Part shown: positions 48,540 to 60,905 of the stretch, piece by piece
Position numbering within the stretch: the stretch's first letter is position 1
Layout of the letters: every line of letters starts with the position of its first letter
DNA from: Lepidurus packardi
Taxonomy: Eukaryota > Arthropoda > Branchiopoda > Notostraca > Triopsidae
Reading direction: 5' to 3'
NCBI GenBank assembly: GCA_023053545.1
Contig: JAKZAN010000005.1
Coordinates: 8,742,001-8,806,000 of the forward strand
Length of the DNA: 64,000 nucleotides
The notes under the pieces: model-generated
What the model saw: the letters and a program-made list of their open reading frames with translations, nothing else
Told to the model about the DNA's origin: nothing
Databases searched by the model: none
Translations under genes and position numbers: made by a program

Positions 48540-48701
48540 GCGTCAAGTAAGGGGTGCGAGCGGCGAACCGCGCGGTGTTCGGTGGCATTCGATTCACAAG
48601 AAGACAAGTTCGATTTCGAACAGAACGTTCAGCATACATCTTGTCAATAACAGTTGGTAGACTTGGGATTAGCTAAGTGGCGTTCGGGGGCGGAAAATAA
48701 A

Positions 48702-50663
48702 ATGGTAAATCGAAAATATAGCTTTCATGCGAACACAACTGATTAGATTTTTGTACTTATATTTTTTACTTGTTTGTCTCGTCTTTTCGTTGTCTTTAAA
48801 ACTCTCGGAAAACTTTGTATTACAACAGATAAACACCATAACATAAATAAATATCTCTCAAGCAGAAACTGCACATGACATCTGTGCTGAAATGAATGAG
48901 TCCTTTCCGTTGGAACTCTTATATGCTAAACCTTAATTTCTCTTTAACACTCGAATAGAGCAATATTTGAATAAAGCTAAAAGTTTCTTATTAACGAAAG
49001 ATATATGTTCCACCTTTTCAGAGCTTCTTTGGGTTTGGGCAAAGCGCGGACGTCGATATTGTACTACTGGACACAGTAAATCGACGGACTGCCGAAGTCA
49101 AAACTGAAGATGGCAAAAAAGAAAAACTCTATTTGTATTACGATGGAGAATCCATTGCTGGCGAGGTTAAAGTTACCTTGAAAAAACATGGTTCCAAATT
49201 GGATCATCAAGGAATCAAGATTGAGTTTATTGGCCAGATTGAAATGTACTATGATCGGGGAAACCACCACGAATTCACGTCTCTAGTTAAAGAATTGGCC
49301 AGACCGGGAGAGTTGGATCACAACATGACCTATCCCTTCGAGTTTAACCAAGTAGAGAAACCTTATGAAACCTATACAGGCACCAATGTTCGCCTAAGGT
49401 AGTTATCACAATTTTAACAATTTTTAAATACTAGTAATTTCACTAATTAAATTGATACTATTATGTTAGGTATTTCTTGCGAGTGACCATGGTACGTCGT
49501 TTCTCTGATGTAATGAAAGAACTGGACATTGCAGTACACACCCTGTGCTCCTATCCTGAGATGAATAGCTCGATTAAAATGGAAGTTGGAATCGAAGATT
49601 GTTTGCACATAGAATTCGAGTACAACAAATCAAAATACCATCTGAAAGACGTGATTGTGGGCAAGATTTACTTCTTGCTCGTCCGTATTAAAATTAAACA
49701 CATGGAAATAGCGATTATCCGAAGAGAAACCACTGGCTCAGGTATTCGTTTCTCAAATCTCTTTAATTTTCTTGTTGATTTAACAAGAATTTGGGGTTTC
49801 TTTTCTGGGGTTGATAAGTAGGACCAAATGTGTTCAACGAAAATGAAACGATTGCCAAGTACGAAATCATGGATGGGGCACCAGTACGGGGCGAAAGCAT
49901 TCCAATTCGTGTGTTTCTGGCAGGTTATGATTTAACCCCCACCATGCGCGACATAAACAAGAAGTTTTCGGTCCGCTATTACCTCAACTTAGTCCTGGTG
50001 GACGAAGAAGAGAGGCGTTACTTCAAACAACAGGCAATTTATTTTTTCTTTCTCAAATTGTTTTTCAGACTTCAAATCGAGATCTGTGATAAATCTGAAC
50101 TTTTCTCTGAAAATAATCTTGCTCTGCTCCGAGCGCAAAAGCACTCGCTCCGTGCCGGTGCAGGATTAGTGCACCCAGTTGGGCACTGACCTAGTGCACA
50201 TTTTAGACACGTTGAAACTTTGATTAGTAGTCGAAGCGAGTTTATAGAATTTTCCTGATTTTTTTTTTTAAGTTTTAGTAAAACAGACTTGTTTACCTTG
50301 AAATTTCGTTTCTAATCAGGTTTACTTTAATTTTCCGTATTCAAGTTTTCTATCAGACTGGACTGAAAATCCCAAACCGGATGTGACGTCCTGAGTCTGT
50401 TTCGAATGTAAATGAGACCGTTTATTACAGCCCTTGTTTGATTATTCTTCTAGGAAATAACGCTGTGGCGCAAAGGGGACCGGATACGGAAAAGCATACA
50501 GAGTACAATGGTCACGCCTTCTTTGTTGCCCACTCCCACTTCCCCCGATTCGCAGCCCAACGGTCGTCAAGAACTTCAGAAGGAGATTGAAGAAGAAACA
50601 ACGCCCAGTCCTGAGATCAATTCGACAGAATCTTCGGAGCCTCAAGCCATTAGTGAAGAGTGA
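48702..50663 (+). CDS. VPS26: Retromer subunit VPS26
   Basis: Coding exons: 48702-48704, 49022-49398, 49470-49741, 49822-50033, 50454-50663; 357 residues. Exon 1 supplies only the ATG, cut directly by a donor (ATG/GTAAAT), and exon 2 begins [15 protein letters not shown]. The arrestin-like fold is nearly complete: [85 protein letters not shown] and [20 protein letters not shown]. The tail is acidic/Ser-rich as in other VPS26 proteins. It forms the retromer core with VPS35/VPS29 for endosome-to-Golgi and recycling sorting. The last intron uses a GC donor (CAACAG/GCAATT); the join [11 protein letters not shown] is the conserved one. Confidence 0.97.
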
Positions 50664-53410
50664 ACCCCGCCCCGTTACCTTTAACCACTCCCTCAAAAAA
50701 TATTGTTTAAAAATAAGTATTTTTTTTTTCTTTGGGTCGTGCCAGCAAAGTCAATGGAGTGTTTTGGGGTATGGATATGCAAGTTAATTAAATTTACTTT
50801 CGTTATACTTCTTTTTTTTTTTTTGTCTTGTTATTCATTCATTGCTTCTTGAATTCATTCCCCATTAAAGACACACAAATTGACTTTTTCCTTTTTTCTT
50901 TTGACACACAACTTAAACTAATTTACAAACACCCATGCGAATAAGAAACGAAAATGAAATGAAAAGTAATGGAAAGCTATGATAATTAAAACAAGATCTG
51001 TATACATTAATTGTACACATTACAAAAGAAATTTAGTCGTATTATATTGGGCAAAAGAATGGACCCTCTTTTGTAACCATAACTGCGCTGTGTCATGGCT
51101 TTGATTGTTTTTCTTTTTAGTGACCTAGATTTTTGAAATTCCGAAATAGTATAAAGCGGAATATAAGATGACAGCTCACATGGGTTATGATAAACAATAA
51201 AAATTGGCTCTGTAAATAAATTGTGGAGCTTACCAAGTTTGTATGACGTGCCCAAGCATCCGAGACAAGTAAAAAGTGGAATAAAAACGACGTAAAATCT
51301 CATCTATCAAGCTATTTGACGCTAGCGCCCAAGTTTCACTTTTCGGGGAAAAGACCCAACGTTCATTTCGCAATCAGGCTCCAGAATTTTTCAAAAAAAT
51401 TGAAATTAAATTAATGCAGACCGTTCGCTAGTTTGTAGTGACCATATTTTCGCAAATATCTCTTGTTAGTAAAGCTGTAGACTTTAAAAAAGTTCTTAAA
51501 AAGCGAATAAATTTGCAGAAAATGTCTTAAAATTCGCAAGCAATAGAATGAATAACTTTAAACAAGACTTAACTCTGATTATAGTTAGTTATACCGTTTC
51601 GCGAGTTATTAGCTAAAATTTAGTAGTCTAGTTATTTAGTAGTCTATAGTAGTCTAGTACTGCTACTGTAGACATCTATCTTTCAAATCTTATAAGTTTG
51701 AAAATTATAAGTTTACAACGAAGAAAGGTTAGATGCAGTAATTCCCGGTAAAGTAGGTGCTTTACTTGACAAATTATCGCCAGAGAAGCTAGCAAACAAA
51801 CTTATCTAATGTTTTCATCATTACGCAAATACGAAATCATAAAATTGTCCTAGTTGAACCCCTCGTTTCCGTGGAAAGTTGTTTAGTTGCTAAACGTTTC
51901 TTTAATCTTCGAGAGAAGCATCTCTCCCAGAAGGAAAACACTTAGCATTATCTTGAATGAAAAGTGAAGCCTACCGAGGTCATTATTCTCTTCCGCAACA
52001 GGTTCTCAAGGTTAGAAAGAAACCAAAACCTTATTCAAATCTTGGTCCTGATCACAGCTGTGGCGCACCTGTGCTGATGCCAAGCCCTTAGGGCAGAACT
52101 TTTAGGGTTGCTCGGGCAACGCGAAAGTCCGTTGTTCCGTTTTTCTTTCTTTTGCTCGGGAACCGAAACTATTATGGCCCCAGCGATACAGAAACACCAG
52201 TTTTAGTTCGAACTTACTCCAGTGTAGGTGTGACGCACCTAGAAAATTTCCCAAAACCATTCCTATTATTTGGTATTTCCCTTGAAACTTTATCAATTCG
52301 GATCCCCGGTTATCGGTGAGTGACAATTACAATCTGTATTGCTGTAAAACAAACGACGCTTAAAGTAAAATCTGTGTGACGTCAGCTCAACCAATACGGC
52401 GTTGAAACGTAATCGTAGGACTAAAAGCATTCCACTTCTCAAATGCATTAAGTGGAAAGATGAAAACCTAACAGCCATGTGCTATCATTAAGCTAATCAG
52501 CTGGTTGGATAATTTGCAACAAAGAAAACTTTTCTAACAGGTAGGTAGTTTAGAGAAGATACAGATAGCAATAATGATAAAATACCGTTCCAAAATTCAG
52601 CTTCCTACAATTTTGTTTTTTGTGTTGAAACACATAGTTGGATTACTAAGGAGATATGAGTTGAAAAGACAGTGAAAAGAAGATAGAAACGTTGATTTTA
52701 TTGAAAAGGGTGAGTGAACTTTAGCGTTGTCAAGTCGTATGCAAAGTAAAAGAAACAGGTGTTTACTCGGCCAAAAACAGCTCATGGCAAGTCTTCTAGA
52801 ACGCATTTGTCGTTTCCATCTGTCTTGCCTGCTAAACTCGGGGAAAAAGGTAGAAACAATAGAGAATTAAAAGAGAAAAAGAAGAAAGGAAAACTAATTG
52901 AAAGTAATGATAGTTTTACGTTTTAATTTGCACGTACTGCCATTTTGGAGTTCCCCAAAATAAAAAATGCACAAGTAACGTGAAAAACCGTTGTAATTGC
53001 AAGTAGACTACATTTTCCGCTTGATGCTATATTCAAAATGTCATTAGAAATTTCAAAGATAACATGGAGTAAAGGGTCACGTACATTTGCCATTGAAAGC
53101 TTTCGTTTCCCAGCTAATTACCGTGATTCCAATAAGAAACAGAGAGAGAGTAGTGATCGAAATTGAAACTTGTAAATTTTCTCGAGGTACAGATCACGTT
53201 TTTGGGTAAAATCAGAAGAAAAAGTGATCGAACTTTCTCCTTGAAATTTGAATTGTTTCTTTTCTTTGGAAAAACAAAACAGTTTTTTGAGGGGCACTGT
53301 GGTATACAGAGAAAGCGACTCGATTGTTACCATTGTTGACGTTTCGTGAGTGGCACAGATACGAAAGGAGCAAGAGTGAAGTGGTTCAACGAAGAAACCG
53401 AGGGAGAAAT
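50664..53410. other. Intergenic, 2.7 kb, between VPS26 and FAM107
   Basis: Start holds the VPS26 3' UTR. TAGTAGTCTAG units are repeated at about 51618-51660. No coding exon recognised on either strand. The FAM107 promoter is probably near 53.1-53.4 kb. Confidence 0.4.
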
Positions 53411-56172
53411 ATGCGTTTGGCTGGCGCCGTGGCAGTTTTACCCGTTCCGCTGGTTCAAGTAAGGCAATTCGATTGGGGAAGAAGATTTTTTGTATGTCAA
53501 TAGCACAGAAAGTATAATTGGAAATTCAACAAAATTCGAAACATGTCACATCAGCAATTTACTATTTTCCAATGTTTTTTTTTTTGTTTTTTTCATTCCG
53601 CCTTGTCGGTCAAGGTTTGAATCCCTTTAATTTCATAATTTTGAGAAAATTTTCAAAAATTTGGATTGTTAAAATTCTCAAACTTATTATTCAAGAACGT
53701 CAGACTCAAGGTTGTCAGAATTTGATATTTGAACATTCATGCTCATAATTCAGAAAATATTTTCCAAAGATTTAACCTATCTTTTACGTTTTTCCCGCCC
53801 ATTTCAGCACAACAACCGAAATCTGCCGCTGTCATCCTTAGATAACGGAGTTTCAACATCTTCACGAGGTAAAGTATTTGCCTCCCTTACTTGTTATCAA
53901 ACTCACGTTTTCAAGCTTGAAACTAACAAAAGATATAAGAGCCTCTTATGGAAATTTAAGAGTCTGGTTTATCCACGCTTGAGATGCATTCTCGCTCGCT
54001 CTTTAATACGACTCCGTTCTAAACAAATTCAAGGTCTTTTTTTAGCTCACATCTTTGCACGTTTGCGATATAATAGAGTCGACCGTGAATAAGGAAAATG
54101 AAATTAAAAAGAAAGATCTCCACGCGTGATTGAAACTTTTTTTTGCCGTTGTGAAACATAATCGCTTTGTTAATGTGAGAAGTAAGAAAGAAAACAACTC
54201 AGTGTTTCTTCACGACGAAGCACTTGACCCCTTTTTCCTTATACGCTTAAAAACGGACAGAAGATTAAGTCGAATGTAAACATTTCCTAGCATCACGTCT
54301 ATAATTTACAACTATAACTATTGTTAGTTATATACACTATTTAACTATACAAGTTAACTATACTAATTTAACTATACTAACTAATTTAGTAACGTCTATA
54401 TATAACTATAATGTACTAGCTATAATTGTGCTAATGTTGACTAAAGAATCGCCAGATAATCTCTTTTAATCAACTTACTCATTTTTTGCAAAATCTCGGA
54501 AAATGTGCATCCGTCGCAAAGACAATCAGTAACTAAAATTCCCCGTACCCAAAACCGCAAGAAAACCCCGAATCTACAAATAAAAAAGGGAAAAATCTGT
54601 CTTGCTTGAAAACTTTCTAAGGTTTTTCTCTAAAAGCGTATAAAGTTCCCAAATATGGTCAATATTTACAAAACCTTGGGGTAAGCCTCTATGAATCCTC
54701 TTAGTCCCCCACTCCTCCAAACTTTCCATCAGTGGCGCTCTCTGAAAAGGCCTACTTTCGTTTTCTTTCACAGTTTCATGATAACATTTGCAAGCACAGA
54801 AGCCAACGTAATAATAGCAAGATCTTCTCAAGCTTTCACCCCCCGTGAAGTGTAAAAAGCCGCTGAACTATGCCAGTGTAAACCAAAAAGGGAGGGGCTT
54901 CTAGTCATATCACTAGTTCTCCTTCCCCTCCTTCCCACCCACCCCCAGGCTTCCACATACGCCACAATTACTGCACATGAGCTCATCAATGCTGAGCCCT
55001 GTGTGTAAGAAAGCGTTAACAAGCCTTCAAATCCTTGTGTATTGTTTAGTCTAGGCCCAGTCCTTTCCCATCCTGATCAGCCAAACTTCTTTTAAGTCTT
55101 GGAAGTTTTCAAAAGTATTTCAAACCAAGTGCGGAAATCCTAATCAGAACCACTACGACAACTTCCTGTATGAGCATAACTGGAAATCAGTTAAAGGTAG
55201 ATAACACGTTACTAGAGAGAGTAGTGAAAGAGACCTTACAAGTTTAGTGCTTGAATTTCTAGCCTAGAAAAGGAGAAAAATTTGGTCACCGCCAAGAAGT
55301 GCGTAAAGCTTTTGAAAATCCAATTAGCAGAAAATAGGTTCAGGTAAGTGAAACCGTGTCAGTTTCAGTTAGTTTTTAGCCATGTTTCCGCGCAGCAAAT
55401 CTACATCTTTTGCCGACAAATTAGCGTATTTTGAATCGCAACAATCAGTTGACTTCGTCTCTACTTTCTGTACAAATCAACGCATTAATGCCTAGATTCA
55501 TATTCGTGCTTTGGTTTCAATTCGTCATAGACCTTTCGTTACCAATTCGTGGTAGTGAATTCGTACCAATTCTTCCTGTTTTTTCTTTCGTTTTCTCTAG
55601 ATTCTAGGTTGAGTGCAACAATGATTCCCGAGTCGGAATTCGTGAGTGAATCTGATTCGCATCAATCCGAAGGTTTAATCATGGCTCGCAAAATTGCGAA
55701 TCCTTGTTTGGAGTCTACGGAACGTCGTGATTTACACCGCGAATTGGCCTTTAACCAGAAAACGTAAAAATAAAAAATAAAATAAAAAACTTAAGTTAAC
55801 TTTTTATGGATTCCTTCCAGGGGCAAAAACGTGCTAGCGCAGAAAAGCGAGCTCCAGAAAGCCTTGGAAAGACACAGGCAACAGCAATTACGTAAAGATG
55901 CAGAGCAAGAACGATTATCGTCCAGAACCACGCTCGAGAAAACGTTAGAGGAAAGAGCTCGTCGACTGGAACAGGTAGATCCCTCTAGAATTGCATTAGA
56001 CTCACCTCAATTTCCTTAAAAAAAATACAAAAAATAATATTCACTATTTCCTTAGTTGGACCCCGAGTCCAATAACGATATCAAGGCCAACGGTGATACA
56101 GATCAAGTGGAATTCTTGCAAGTACATGCTCGCCTACGAAATCGAAATCCAGCCAATCTTCTCACACCCTAA
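53411..56172 (+). CDS. FAM107: FAM107 (DRR1/TU3A)-family actin-associated protein
   Basis: Coding exons of the long form: 53411-53458, 53808-53868, 55601-55763, 55821-55974, 56056-56172; 180 residues. A short form could start at the in-frame ATG at 55621 (137 residues, human FAM107B about 131). The domain is clear: KIANPCLEST, DLHRELAFNQKTGKN, KSELQKALERHRQQQ, then a long charged helix (EERARRLEQ). FAM107A/B bind actin and tubulin, bundle F-actin and respond to stress. The N-terminal exons join in phase (Q/H, then G split with AT to give Asp) but encode a segment I do not recognise. Splice-like segments at 55.17-55.35 kb may be a 5' UTR of the short form. Confidence 0.88.
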
Positions 56173-56359
56173 ACCTCTATATCTTTATGTCCTTTTTGAA
56201 AAGAGAAGTAAATAAGAAAACTGAAAACACCTCTCCAGAAGTTATCCACTGTTCACCCATCATTTTCCTACACTTTCGGTTTATATTGGCTTTAGAAGGA
56301 GAAAAACACAGCGCAGAGCCACAATCTCACTCTATTGTATGAAAAGGTGCCTTATTATC

Positions 56360-56365
56360 AATAAA
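56360..56365 (+). terminator. Poly(A) signal of FAM107
   Basis: AATAAA about 190 bp after the stop codon. Confidence 0.6.
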
Positions 56366-56900
56366 CATGTTATAGAAATTGCAGTGTCTAAATTTTTTTT
56401 TAAAACTCCGATTTTAAGTTCGCTACCAAACATTCTATATTGAAAGAAACCCTTACGGGACTCGTGGCGTCTCTGCGGCTTGGTCATACTGAACAGTACG
56501 ACCTACAATGGTCAATAAGGTGAACGTTTTCGCTTGACTTTCCCCCGTTTTCAACGTTGAGGTAATGAAAATAGGGGGAAACGGCAAGCCAGAGTTATGC
56601 TACGAGTGCGGGCAGCAGGCAGTCGAGAGTCGTACACCCAAGCGCGCCAATTCAAATCGCATCGATTCATATTTTGAAACGATTGTAGGGTATTAAATGA
56701 ATACATTAGCACTAAACAGGAACTAAAGTGTGTGCACAAAGAAACTTTCTAACCGTTTGTAAGTAAAAAATTGCTTCAACAATAGTAGTTTTTTTATTCA
56801 CCGGTAATTCAGTTTAATAGCGCAGATCCGATCTCGTAAATAGTCAAGTACAACATAACTCTTATTTCGAATAAATATACTTTGTAAAACAGAAAATAAC
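56366..56900. other. Intergenic between convergent FAM107 and the Gln-rich gene
   Basis: No gene seen. AT-rich 3' flanks of both neighbours. Confidence 0.4.
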
Positions 56901-57782
56901 TTAACCCAACATTGGCGTTCTTATTATATTATTCAGGTTATATACGGAACCTCCTTTCAAACCCGCTAGATTAAACTGATTATTAAAATTATTGTAACTT
57001 GCCAATCTCGAGTTGCTATTTAAACCCGCGAAATTCATATTCAAAGCCGCTAAACCTAACCTCTGAATGTCCGAACCCGAATTAACGCCATTAAGGGAAC
57101 TATACTGTTGTGGGAACGAACTGAAACCAGCTTGTTGTTGCAGAAGCGAGTTCAATCCTCCTTGTTGCTGTTGTAAAGAATGTATGCCCCCATATTGATG
57201 TTGCTGGAGCGAATTTAGCCCCCCTAATTGCTGCTGTTGGGCCAATAAGTGCTGCTGTAATAACAATTGCTGCTGGTTCTGCTGATTGAGCGCTTGTAGG
57301 GTATTAGGGTTCGTGTTGAAGGAATTCAAGCCACTTAACGGTCGATTACTTCCTAACTGCCCGAACTGCGGCTCCATGGCGGCCACTGCAGCGGCCGTTT
57401 GGGGTACGAATTTGTTTTGGTTGTTCTGCAGTGCGGCTAACTGTGCCTTATTCTTCTGATTCTGGTGTGCTTGAATGGCTAATAGCGCAGCTTGTTGTTG
57501 CGTCGCAGGTTTAACGCGGGCAGCTTCCAACTGTTGCGCTTGCAATTCTGCCAAAGCTCCTGATTGCGCCAGTTGACTATTTTGGGCGTACTGCTCAGTT
57601 AATTGACGTCCTTCCGCCTTTCTCGGCCGTGCATAAGATCCCGAGCATAAACAACACCCGATGAACACCACAAGTACTACACCTGAACCATAAAAGACAC
57701 CCAACAATACCAACTCAATTATAAAAAGACTATATTCCACAATTTCTAGCTTATTTTTACCTCGCGTGCTTTCTCGATCCAT
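56901..57782 (-). CDS. Gln/Asn/Leu-rich single-pass membrane protein, function unknown
   Basis: Start chosen at 57782 (MDREST) because a TATA box lies about 75 bp upstream; the in-frame ATG at 57824 would sit at the expected transcription start. Read through, it is 293 residues: a short N terminus, one membrane span (FIIELVLLGVFYGSGVVLVV) with a Cys cluster GCCLCSG, a basic stop-transfer RPRK, then about 220 residues dominated by Gln, Leu, Asn, Ala and Gly. The latter includes repeated (G)GLNSLQQ-type units (GGLNSLQQHQ, GGIHSLQQQQ, GGLNSLLQQQ). A 78-nt segment, 57760-57683, has GT and AG ends and is itself open, so splicing it out keeps the frame but removes half of the span. I do not recognise a family; the tail is prion-like in composition. 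Confidence 0.7.
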   Translation of the reverse strand: MDRESTRGKNKLEIVEYSLFIIELVLLGVFYGSGVVLVVFIGCCLCSGSYARPRKAEGRQLTEQYAQNSQLAQSGALAELQAQQLEAARVKPATQQQAALLAIQAHQNQKNKAQLAALQNNQNKFVPQTAAAVAAMEPQFGQLGSNRPLSGLNSFNTNPNTLQALNQQNQQQLLLQQHLLAQQQQLGGLNSLQQHQYGGIHSLQQQQGGLNSLLQQQAGFSSFPQQYSSLNGVNSGSDIQRLGLAALNMNFAGLNSNSRLASYNNFNNQFNLAGLKGGSVYNLNNIIRTPMLG

Positions 57783-57857
57783 GGCTATGCTAATGAAGCT
57801 ATGAAATTTGTGCGTGTTGCACACTCTGAAATCCCCAAATCACAGTCACAGACTGCT

Positions 57858-57864
57858 TATATAC
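57858..57864 (-). promoter_or_regulatory. TATA box of the Gln-rich gene
   Basis: TATATAA on the minus strand, about 75 bp before the chosen ATG. It implies a short 5' UTR of about 45 bp. Confidence 0.5.
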
Positions 57865-58158
57865 AAAGCTCGTTCAGGAAACAAAAGAGCCATATCGTCT
57901 AATCTGCATAACGGAACTACCTGACTGCTTTCCTGTTCCCATTCTTCCCTTCAAAGTTTTCAAGAAACTGTAGAGAGCTTACCATTTTTATGTGTCAGGA
58001 AGTACCATATTTCAAGCTACAATTAGTACTAAAGAAATTGTAAAACTAGACAAAACGACCTATATTGAGCTAAAAAATTCCTTATTTTGGTCACTGTCAC
58101 AATAACAATAAATTTGAAAGATGAAGACACATTTGGAATTGAACTTAAAGGGGCCTGT

Positions 58159-60055
58159 TTACCATGGCCAACACGGATCCGCACAATAACGAAGCCAACT
58201 TTCCACGTGACCAGTGCCAACATCCATCAGCGTCGTATACACCGTCAACTAACGAGAACGTGAATTCATCAAACCGCTTACTTAAAAAATCCATAATTGG
58301 ACCAACCCACTCCAAAAATCTCCAGAAATTCAATCAAAATTACTAGAAACTGCTGTAATTATTGTACTTGGTTTCTATCAAATTACTTTTAAAACGACAG
58401 TGTCGACTTCGAATGATGATACCATAAATGGATTCTATGCTATTTACAATGACTTATCATTGGCAGAATTACGGGATTTTTGGATGGCCAGATCTTTCTT
58501 TATTTTAAAGGATATTTTTCTTTTTTACTTTGTTAAGAACCGGGCGGGTGGAAAGAACGTTATAAATCGCTTCTTTAGTAATTCTTGCCTGACCTACTTC
58601 ATCTAGACAAGAAATAGCCGGCGTCCGACGATCGTCAAAGAAAGGTGGTTGTTTCCAATGATCGTAATTCGTTTCCACTAAGTACCAATGACTTTTTTGG
58701 CTCAGACTTCCCGTGCCCAAATACCAAACGTCCGCATCGTTCCGCCCACGCGTTATGACGCAACCCTAACCAACCAAGTGGTCCATGTTTTTCATGCTTA
58801 ATTAGTACGCATTGGGCTAGTAAGGCCTCTAACGGGAACATTATTTCCCTGCCTATTTTTTAATTGTTTACCTCATCGGAAGTGTTTCCACCGACGATGA
58901 AGTACATGGGAGCTAATAAAGGGGCGTTTCTTAGAATCGCTACGGCGTCATGATAGTCTGTCGCGGATTCCAGAACATCACGAACCAGAAACCCCGCCCA
59001 ATGAGCAGAACGATCGCCCATCAACCAGCGGATAATACCCACAAACCCCCCATCCAGACCAAAACGCTCATCGAGAGTTAACGTAAACAATTTCTAAGCA
59101 AACTAACTTAGTTTTTAGAACAAAAGATATAACACAATCACACTTACGGGACGAATGCCGGTTAGCGCGCCAATATAACCTGCGAATCCTACTGTTTTAA
59201 ATAAAGTTTGACCACCTTTTTGGAAGTCGAATTCCGCTACTAAGGGTCTGAGAACTTCGGTCGTTAACCATGTGTGATTAACCAAATCCCACCTAAGCGA
59301 ATACAACTCGTTTACTGTCAATCTTTTGTTTTTACTTTAAAAAGATAAGGATCTGAATTTATTACCCCATAAATAAGCCAAAATCCAAGTTTCTCGCATG
59401 GTAAAGCTTGCCCTGCTCGTCTTGGGCCACAATACTGGTGCACACCGTAAAAACCTCGTAAAAGAGATTGTATAGAGTAATTTCCCCCAAGGAAATATTA
59501 GCAGCGCGTGCTAAACCTTGTAATTCAGCATAATAAGGCGCAGGCAAGGTTTTTGCTAAGTAAGGTAGATATTTGTCCACCCATTGGAATAATTTCCCGT
59601 GAAGCAGAAAATTCGTGATGTTCTTAAAATTATTCAGCAAAGCCAACGCCTTGAAACAAATGAGCAGTAATTAGAGCAGAACATGTAAATGATTCGAATA
59701 AGAGGATATTTACAGCGTCCTTTTTGTCTGCCATGAGCTCATCCCATCGATGTTCAGGATCCAAATCCAAGTTTATAACATACTGAGAAATTTTGTCCCT
59801 TTTAAATAATAAAAAAATTTATGGCGTTTGGGTTTTGCAATTTTGTCAAAGAATTTCTTCTTACTCTGCAGGGGGAGGATACTGGTTAGTAGCGCAGCCA
59901 CTAAATGGGTCCACACTTGAGATATTATTGTCTTTAATCTCAAAGTTGTTCTCGATGATAGATTGATCCTTTTGTATAATTTGTGGAATTCTACCCAAAG
60001 CGTAAACTTCGGGGCTTAAAATCGCCCAAAACACTAGGAATATTGCTCCCCACAT
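58159..60055 (-). CDS. ASAH1: Acid ceramidase (N-acylsphingosine amidohydrolase)
   Basis: Coding exons: 60055-59865, 59798-59714, 59649-59366, 59292-59148, 59093-58872, 58765-58529, 58248-58159; 417 residues (human 395). The N terminus MWGAIFLVFWAILSPEVYA is a signal peptide for the lysosomal route. The autocleavage site and catalytic nucleophile is Cys162 in VFTVCTSIVAQD. Other family blocks: INLDLDPEHRWDELM, HARNLDFGLFMGW, FAGYIGALTGIRP, ETNYDHWKQPPFFDDRRTP and the C-terminal LTVYTTLMDVGTGHVES ending ADPCWPW. These favour ASAH1 over NAAA. It hydrolyses ceramide to sphingosine and fatty acid. Acceptor of exon 2 was chosen so that EDKISQYVINL stays in frame. Head to head with RSU1 at 850 bp. 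Confidence 0.97.
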
Positions 60056-60905
60056 ACTCTATGATTAGCTAAAAAATAGTAAACTAAAGAATCAAGCGCT
60101 TTTACAAAAGCATACATATACCGGGATGTGGGAAACAAATAAAGGACCAATGCGTAATCACGTGAGTCACCACACACAACAACAAAATTCGGAATGTTTT
60201 GTACACAGCCTGTTGCTTATAATTGCTTGGATAAAGTTGCCACGGCGACACGAGACCGGGAGACTCAAAAATGCTGTACTCCTTTTTCAAGCCAAAAACT
60301 GTCTAGAACACCCTAACTTAGGGTCTATTGAAACGTCACGAAGAAAGTGTCACACTGTCGGCTTTTGGACTTTATAATAAAGTTAAAGGTAACGAAAGAG
60401 AAACGCTTTCAACTTTAAGAATTTACCTTCCTGAAAGCTATGATTCATTGGTGTGTAACTATCTTATTTATTTGACGTAAAATGTATGCTAACTGCACAC
60501 AATTACGCTAAGAACCCTAGAATTAGACTGCGTACTTTCAGTTTAATATTGTCACGGGTGGCCGTTTTTAACAATTTATTTCTGCAGCTATCCAAGCTGG
60601 ACCGACTTTCGTAGAATTTACTTTCTCCCTGTTATATAACTATATTAAGCAGTAAAATTCGAGCAATCGCTATCGTATTCCTTTATATCCTTGCCCCTTC
60701 CACTAATCTTATATTAGTCAATTTCCCCGGACATTACTCTCTAAACCGTTCAAATATTTTCAAATTCTCTTCCGCAACGGCCACGGCAAATGCTTTCGAG
60801 CTCGGCGGTAAGCTACGTTGCTGTTTTAGTGGGAGGTTACGCCATCTATGGGTTACTGTCACCAATCACGAGCAAAACAAGTGGGATTCTAGTTCTACTC
60901 CAAAA
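60056..60905. other. Shared 5' region of acid ceramidase and RSU1
   Basis: 850 bp between divergent start codons. No exon is visible besides likely 5' UTR. It must carry both promoters. Confidence 0.4.

Noticed and set aside
53739-54092. 117-residue frame on the plus strand
   Set aside because: It overlaps FAM107 exon 53808-53868 in a different frame and continues into AT-rich intron.
57783-57824. Upstream in-frame ATG for the Gln-rich protein
   Set aside because: It would coincide with the transcription start expected from the TATA box at 57858-57864.
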